DNA of 10,117 nucleotides from Novosphingobium sp. (GTDB lineage Bacteria > Pseudomonadota > Alphaproteobacteria > Sphingomonadales > Sphingomonadaceae), in NCBI GenBank assembly GCA_027490345.1, contig JAIXYF010000370.1, forward strand, positions 1-10,117, given 5' to 3'. A model generated the notes under the pieces. It did no database searches. It was not told the DNA's origin and saw only the letters and a program-made list of their open reading frames with translations. The position numbers were made by a program, and so were the translations under genes. Shown one piece after another: positions 5,946 to 10,117 of this stretch (the first letter of the stretch is position 1; each line of letters opens with the position of its first letter).

Positions 5946-8336
5946 TCAAGCTTTCAGGCGGCGCCAATTGTCCTCGGCAAACAGCGCGCCGGCATCGTGC
6001 GCGGTCATTGGGCGGCCGAAGTAGTACCCTTGGATCTTCTTGCAGCCGAGGCGGCGGATCACGGCGAGTTCTTCTTCGGTTTCAACACCTTCTGCCGTGG
6101 TGGACATCTCAAGGCTATCGGCCATCGCCACCACCGCACGCACGATGGCCAGGCTCTCCGGATTGTCACGCGCGGCGCCCTGCACGAAGCTCCTGTCGAC
6201 CTTGATCGTCGAGAAACGCAGCTTCCTGAGGTAGCCGAGCGAGGAATAGCCCGTGCCGAAATCATCGAGCGCCACGCCGCAGCCCAGCGACATGATCCGC
6301 TCCAGCGTCTGCTGCGCGGCGGTCCCGTCGCGCACGAAGATGCTTTCGGTCACTTCGATTTCCAGTCGGTGCGGCGGAAGCCCGCTGGCAGCCAGCGCGC
6401 TCACCACCACTTCGGCAAAGCCCGGATCCAGCAGCTGCTCGCCCGAGACATTGACCGCCACCTTGATCGGATTCGGCCAGTTCATGGCCTCGAAGCAGGC
6501 CGTGCGCAGCACCCATTCGCCGATCGGCACAATCAGGCGGGTGTCCTCGGCCAGCGGAATGAATTTCACCGGGCTGACCGGGCCATGCTCCGCCGATTGC
6601 CAGCGCAGCAGCGCTTCGAAGCTTACCGGCTCTTCGGTGATCGCATCGACAACCGGCTGATAGGCCAGCGTAAATTCGCTGCGCTCCAGCGCATGGCGCA
6701 GCGAGAATTCAAGCTTGCGCCGCTCTTCGGCATGAGCGTGCAGCGAAGGCTCGTAATCGAAGTGCGTCCCGCCGCCTTCGTCCTTGGCGCGGTAGAGCGC
6801 AAGGTCGGCGTTGCGCATCAGCGTTTCCACCGTCGCCCCATCGCGCGGCCCGATAGCCGAGCCGACGCTGGCGCCGACATAGAGCGTGTGGTGGTCGATC
6901 TCGTAGGGCTGCGACAGGGCAGCGATCACCGCATGCGCCACTTCGCGGATGCGCGTGCCATCGCCCGCATCGCGCACCACGATGGCAAATTCATCCCCGC
7001 CGAGGCGCCCGCACAGCTCGTTCTCGCCCATCAGCGATTTCAGCCGGCCCGAGACTTTGGCCAGCAACTGATCGCCCACCAGATGCCCCAGCGTATCATT
7101 GACCGCCTTGAACCGGTCGAGGTCGATCATCATGAAGCCGCAGCGCATCCGCCACCGGTCTGCCTCGCCCATGGCATCGCCCAGCGTTTCGGTCAGCATC
7201 AGACGGTTGGGCAGCCCGGTCAGCGTGTCATACCGTGCGAGATAGGCGATCTTGTCGGCGCTCTCGCGCTGCTCGGTCACATCCGAGCCGACGCCGCGGA
7301 AGCCGATGAAATTGCCGTTGTCATCAAACCGGGGCGAAGCGGACAGCTCCCACCAGCGGTTGTGGCCGTGCAGCGTCACCAGCACCAGCAAGTTGGAGAA
7401 GCTCTCACGCCGCTTGAGCCGCTCCGCCAGATCGTGGAGCGAGGAGTGGAAATGCCCGCTTTCCCAGGCTGTACCGGCAATCAGCTGGATCAGCGGCTTG
7501 CCGTCGATATCTTCGGGATCTTCGCCCAGCGCAAAGGCAAAGCGGGGGCTGGCCGCCCGCACGCGCCGCGTGGCATCGGTCTGCCACAGCCAGTCGGCCT
7601 CGCCTTCCTCAAATTCGCGCAGGAGCAGCGAGACGACCTCGCTCTTTTCCGCAATCCCGGCTTCGGCCACCTTGCCGGCGAGGAACATGCGCGCTGCTTC
7701 AAGGCTGCCGATGGCGAGGAAGATCACGAAAGTGGCCGCCGCAGCGGCCGCTGTCATCGGGCCGAACCACAAGAACACGAGGATGCTGGCCACGCCCAGG
7801 ATGGCGTTGAACACAACCGCGCCCAGCGGCACGGCCGCAAAGGCAAACGCAGTTCCGGCCATCAGCATGGCCATGATCGTCCACACCAGCAGCCGCTGCT
7901 CCGGCTCTGCAAAGGGTGAAAAGATCAGAATCGGGAGGATCCAGACGAGGCCGGCCGCCGCCGTGCGCAGCGTGTGCTGACGCACCTCGTGCCGGGTCAT
8001 GCGGCGGCGGTCGGCATCTTCCAGCGCGCCTTCGAACTGCGCGCCCCAGATGAGCACGCCGGCCAGCAATCCGGTCCACCCGATCAGCAGCGCCAGGTGG
8101 ATCGAGGACGCCAGGGCCTGTATCACCAGCATGGCCGCCAGACCATGCGCGGCAAGACGCGGGCGCACAAGCCGCGCGAGACCCGAATACTGCAGACCAC
8201 GCAAGCGGCCCCAATCGCCTTCCGCCGAATCGCTGAAGCCCAGCACAGCCATGGCCGGAAGTTCCCGCGGCAGCGCGGGCAAGGTTTGATCGGTGGGTCG
8301 CGTCACGCCTTCTGGCTTAGTGGAGAAACCTTGCAC
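5946..8336 (-). CDS. Membrane-bound PAS-GGDEF-EAL cyclic-di-GMP enzyme
   Basis: Predicted inner-membrane protein that makes or degrades the second messenger c-di-GMP. Of its 796 residues, about 64-215 are a hydrophobic sensor region with roughly six membrane segments. About 245-357 form a PAS domain ending in the PAC-like GFRGVGSDVTEQ. A GGDEF domain covers about 365-530, with the metal-binding DLDRFK (405-410) and an intact GGDEF (446-450). An EAL domain covers about 545-785. Its expected catalytic residues are all present: EALLR from E574, N629, EVTE from E661, DDFGTG from D691, K712, EGVE from E749, and Q769. The allosteric inhibitory RxxD before GGDEF is replaced by GENE (437-440). Both activities look possible, so the net direction cannot be read from sequence. 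The start used is GTG at 8336; ATG at 8252 (residue 29) is an alternative. The sensed signal is unknown; the membrane region matches no MASE class that I can name with confidence. Confidence 0.94.
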   Translation of the reverse strand: MQGFSTKPEGVTRPTDQTLPALPRELPAMAVLGFSDSAEGDWGRLRGLQYSGLARLVRPRLAAHGLAAMLVIQALASSIHLALLIGWTGLLAGVLIWGAQFEGALEDADRRRMTRHEVRQHTLRTAAAGLVWILPILIFSPFAEPEQRLLVWTIMAMLMAGTAFAFAAVPLGAVVFNAILGVASILVFLWFGPMTAAAAAATFVIFLAIGSLEAARMFLAGKVAEAGIAEKSEVVSLLLREFEEGEADWLWQTDATRRVRAASPRFAFALGEDPEDIDGKPLIQLIAGTAWESGHFHSSLHDLAERLKRRESFSNLLVLVTLHGHNRWWELSASPRFDDNGNFIGFRGVGSDVTEQRESADKIAYLARYDTLTGLPNRLMLTETLGDAMGEADRWRMRCGFMMIDLDRFKAVNDTLGHLVGDQLLAKVSGRLKSLMGENELCGRLGGDEFAIVVRDAGDGTRIREVAHAVIAALSQPYEIDHHTLYVGASVGSAIGPRDGATVETLMRNADLALYRAKDEGGGTHFDYEPSLHAHAEERRKLEFSLRHALERSEFTLAYQPVVDAITEEPVSFEALLRWQSAEHGPVSPVKFIPLAEDTRLIVPIGEWVLRTACFEAMNWPNPIKVAVNVSGEQLLDPGFAEVVVSALAASGLPPHRLEIEVTESIFVRDGTAAQQTLERIMSLGCGVALDDFGTGYSSLGYLRKLRFSTIKVDRSFVQGAARDNPESLAIVRAVVAMADSLEMSTTAEGVETEEELAVIRRLGCKKIQGYYFGRPMTAHDAGALFAEDNWRRLKA

Positions 8337-8548
8337 AATAGTAAGCGCTTGGAAATTTTCACCTCCGAAGAAACCATTTCGGATATTACATAAAGCACTG
8401 ATATAAAAAAAATACTTTCTAAATTCGGGCCTTCAGCAAGGCGCTGTTTGCCGATCAGGTTGGGCCGCGCCGCGTCTCGCCCCTGCCGCTGCGGTGCGCG
8501 CCGTGCTAACCCCAGGGCAAGAGCCACAGCGCGAGACCGACCTTGACC
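8337..8548. promoter_or_regulatory. AT-rich divergent intergenic region
   Basis: This 212-bp segment separates the minus-strand GGDEF-EAL gene from the plus-strand methyltransferase gene and must hold both promoters. About 8337-8436 is distinctly AT-rich, with an A8 run at 8405-8412 and TATA-like stretches, against the GC-rich surroundings. I could not assign a convincing -35/-10 pair on either strand. On the minus strand a perfect Shine-Dalgarno core GGAGGTGA (complement of 8359-8366) lies 22 bases before the GTG start, too far for normal use. The half nearer the methyltransferase gene (about 8437-8548) is GC-rich and shows no obvious signal. Confidence 0.45.
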
Positions 8549-9466
8549 ATGACGCCCCCTCTCCTGATCCTCGATGGCGGCACGGGCCGTGAACTGGCCC
8601 GCAGCGGAGCACCTTTCCGCCAGCCCGAATGGTCCGCGCTGGCTCTGATCGAAGGACCGCAATTCGTCAGCGCCGTGCACCGCGCCTATGTTGCGGCTGG
8701 GGCGGACGTAATCACCACCAATTCCTACGCCTTGGTGCCGTTCCACATCGGCGAGGAGCGCTTTGCCGCTGATGGTGCGGCGCTGGCCGCGCTGGCTGGC
8801 ACGCTGGCGCGCGGCGTGGCCGATGATGCGCCGCGCACGGTTCATGTCGCCGGTTCGCTGCCGCCGGTTTGCGGGTCTTATCGTCCGGACCTCGTCGATC
8901 TGGACCGCGCGCGTCCGGTGCTCGAAGTGCTGGTTGCCGCGCTTGCCCCCAGCGTCGATCACTGGCTGGCCGAAACGCTGTCCTCGCTGGCCGAAGCGCG
9001 CCTTGCCGCCTCGCTCACGGCGCCGACGGGCAAGCCCATCTGGCTCTCGTTCACGCTTGAGGACGAGACACCCGCGCCCCTGCCTGCCCTGCGCTCGGGA
9101 GAAAGTGTGGCCGAAGCCGCGCGCCTGGCCGCCGAACTGGGCGCAGCGGCGCTGCTGTTCAACTGCAGCCAGCCCGAAGTGATGGAAGCTGCCATTCGCG
9201 CCGCGCGCGCCGAACTGGGGCCGGACAGCCCCATCCGCATAGGCGTTTATGCCAATGCCTTCCCGCCGATGTCGGCCGATGCCGAAGCCAACGGCGCGCT
9301 CAGCCCGATCCGCGCAGACCTTACGCCGGAGGGCTATCGCCGCTTTGCCGCCGCGTGGCAGGCCGCAGGCGCCTCTATCTTGGGCGGCTGCTGCGGCATC
9401 GGGCCGGAACATATCACCGCGCTGCGGGCCAGCGCGGCCCTGCTCGAAGGCGCAGCTCATGGTTGA
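8549..9466 (+). CDS. Homocysteine S-methyltransferase family protein
   Basis: Member of the zinc-dependent homocysteine S-methyltransferase family, which transfers a methyl group from donors such as S-methylmethionine, SAM or betaine to homocysteine to give methionine. The 305-residue product opens with the family LILDGGTGREL (7-17), followed by VITTNSY (54-60). The three zinc-ligand cysteines are C206 in LLFNCSQPE and C281-C282 in LGGCCGIGPEH. Length resembles E. coli MmuM (about 310), and there are no cobalamin or folate domains as in full MetH. The methyl donor cannot be read from sequence, so I give no symbol. I prefer ATG at 8549; a TTG two codons upstream (8543) is possible, and neither has a strong ribosome site. 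The gene overlaps the next one by 8 bp, so the pair is probably co-transcribed and coupled. Confidence 0.9.
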   Translation: MTPPLLILDGGTGRELARSGAPFRQPEWSALALIEGPQFVSAVHRAYVAAGADVITTNSYALVPFHIGEERFAADGAALAALAGTLARGVADDAPRTVHVAGSLPPVCGSYRPDLVDLDRARPVLEVLVAALAPSVDHWLAETLSSLAEARLAASLTAPTGKPIWLSFTLEDETPAPLPALRSGESVAEAARLAAELGAAALLFNCSQPEVMEAAIRAARAELGPDSPIRIGVYANAFPPMSADAEANGALSPIRADLTPEGYRRFAAAWQAAGASILGGCCGIGPEHITALRASAALLEGAAHG

Positions 9467-10117
9467 TCCGGCCCCGCGCCAACAGCCGGCCACCACCAAG
9501 CCGCCGGGCTGGCCCGATGAAGTGGCGCTGGGTGCGCTGCCGCCGGGCGAGAGGCTGATCGTGCACGCCCGCCATCTCGGCACGCGGATCGATACGCGCG
9601 GCCTCGCCGCCGATGTGGTGCTGCGCGATCTGGCCAGCGCCGCCGGGCTCACCTTCGCCTTTCGCTACGGGGTGGCCGTGACCTTCTGCACCGCTGCCGA
9701 ACGCATCCCCGCGCTCGACATGGCGCTGCTGGCGCACGTGCAGGAACCCGCCGGGCAACAGGAGATCGAGACCGCTACGGTGCTGTTCACCGATGGCGGC
9801 AAGGAACGCGTCGACGATGATGGCGTGATCCACTTGGCCGACGGGACCGAGCCGCGCCTGCTGCTCGTCGCCACCGTGCTGGCGCATTCGGTCATGCTCT
9901 CGCGCGATGAAATGCTCGTCTCCGAAGTGTTCGATTCGAGCGTGCCGCTGGTCGCGGACTTGCAGGTCAACGGCAAGGCGCGGCTCTCGATCCCCGCGGT
10001 CATGCGCATGGTCGGCGGCGTGCTGGCTGCACGCCACCGGGTGATGGGCACGGCGCAAGCGGGTGAGCGGCCCGATCTTTTTTGTAATGATCCCGCGCCC
10101 GCCGGGATCTACACCCG
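9459..10117 (+). CDS. RMD1/DUF155 family protein (3' end beyond window)
   Basis: The frame opens at ATG 9459 inside the preceding gene and stays open for 219 codons to the window end, so the C-terminus is missing. GAAGG eight bases upstream (9446-9450) is a good ribosome site. Features resembling the RMD1 (DUF155) family are the LTFAFRYGVAVTF segment (residues 64-76), the LLLVATVLAHSVMLSRDE segment, and the RPDLFCNDPAPAGIY segment at the end of what is visible. In this family the last region precedes a short tail that often contains a membrane helix. Yeast Rmd1/Rmd8 and human mitochondrial RMND1 belong here. RMND1 supports mitochondrial translation, whereas the bacterial role is not established. 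The N-terminus of about 20 residues is proline-rich and unlikely to be structured. Assignment is from remembered motifs, without a profile search. Confidence 0.75.
   Translation, partial: MVDPAPRQQPATTKPPGWPDEVALGALPPGERLIVHARHLGTRIDTRGLAADVVLRDLASAAGLTFAFRYGVAVTFCTAAERIPALDMALLAHVQEPAGQQEIETATVLFTDGGKERVDDDGVIHLADGTEPRLLLVATVLAHSVMLSRDEMLVSEVFDSSVPLVADLQVNGKARLSIPAVMRMVGGVLAARHRVMGTAQAGERPDLFCNDPAPAGIYT

Noticed and set aside
5997..7919. A 640-residue open frame on the plus strand opposite the GGDEF-EAL gene.
   Set aside because: High GC content leaves long antisense frames open. The minus strand carries clear PAS, GGDEF and EAL motifs, and the plus frame shows none.
8303..9652. A 449-residue minus-strand open frame over the homocysteine methyltransferase gene.
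   Set aside because: It is antisense to a gene with intact zinc-ligand cysteines, has arginine/glycine-rich shadow composition, and shows no domain.

Overview
The window comes from a high-GC alphaproteobacterium, most likely a member of the Sphingomonadales (Novosphingobium, Sphingomonas or Erythrobacter type). This rests on the codon usage, the gene order pdxA-rsmA, and the mixture of housekeeping genes with an isolated RTX gene and an integral-membrane GGDEF-EAL gene. It is an inference without any database search. I see no rRNA, tRNA, insertion sequence, prophage gene or CRISPR array.

Layout. Positions 5-1842 (+) hold pdxA and rsmA, coupled by an ATGA overlap. Positions 2082-4748 (+) encode an 888-residue secreted RTX-type protein. 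It has three zones: an unusual 19-residue repeat region, a long glycine/aspartate nonapeptide array, and a C-terminal secretion domain. It ends at a strong intrinsic terminator (4788-4830). Positions 5015-5933 (+) hold purS and purQ, two subunits of FGAM synthase. Convergent to them, with only 12 bp between the stop codons, is a 796-residue membrane c-di-GMP enzyme on the minus strand (5946-8336; membrane region, PAS, GGDEF, EAL). A short AT-rich intergenic segment (about 8337-8436) separates it from a divergent plus-strand pair: a homocysteine S-methyltransferase family gene (8549-9466) and an overlapping RMD1/DUF155 family gene that runs off the window end (9459-10117).

How the genes relate. 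Most units are unlinked core metabolism (PLP synthesis, ribosome maturation, purine synthesis, methionine metabolism). The RTX protein and the GGDEF-EAL protein could both bear on surface or biofilm lifestyle, but nothing in the sequence links them directly, and no type I secretion transporter genes are present here. The most distinctive element is the RTX protein. Residues 175-367 form ten tandem units, nine of exactly 19 residues (57 bp), that combine a solenoid-like NxGxI strand with an RTX-like GxGxD/N turn. No complete undescribed multi-gene system is evident.
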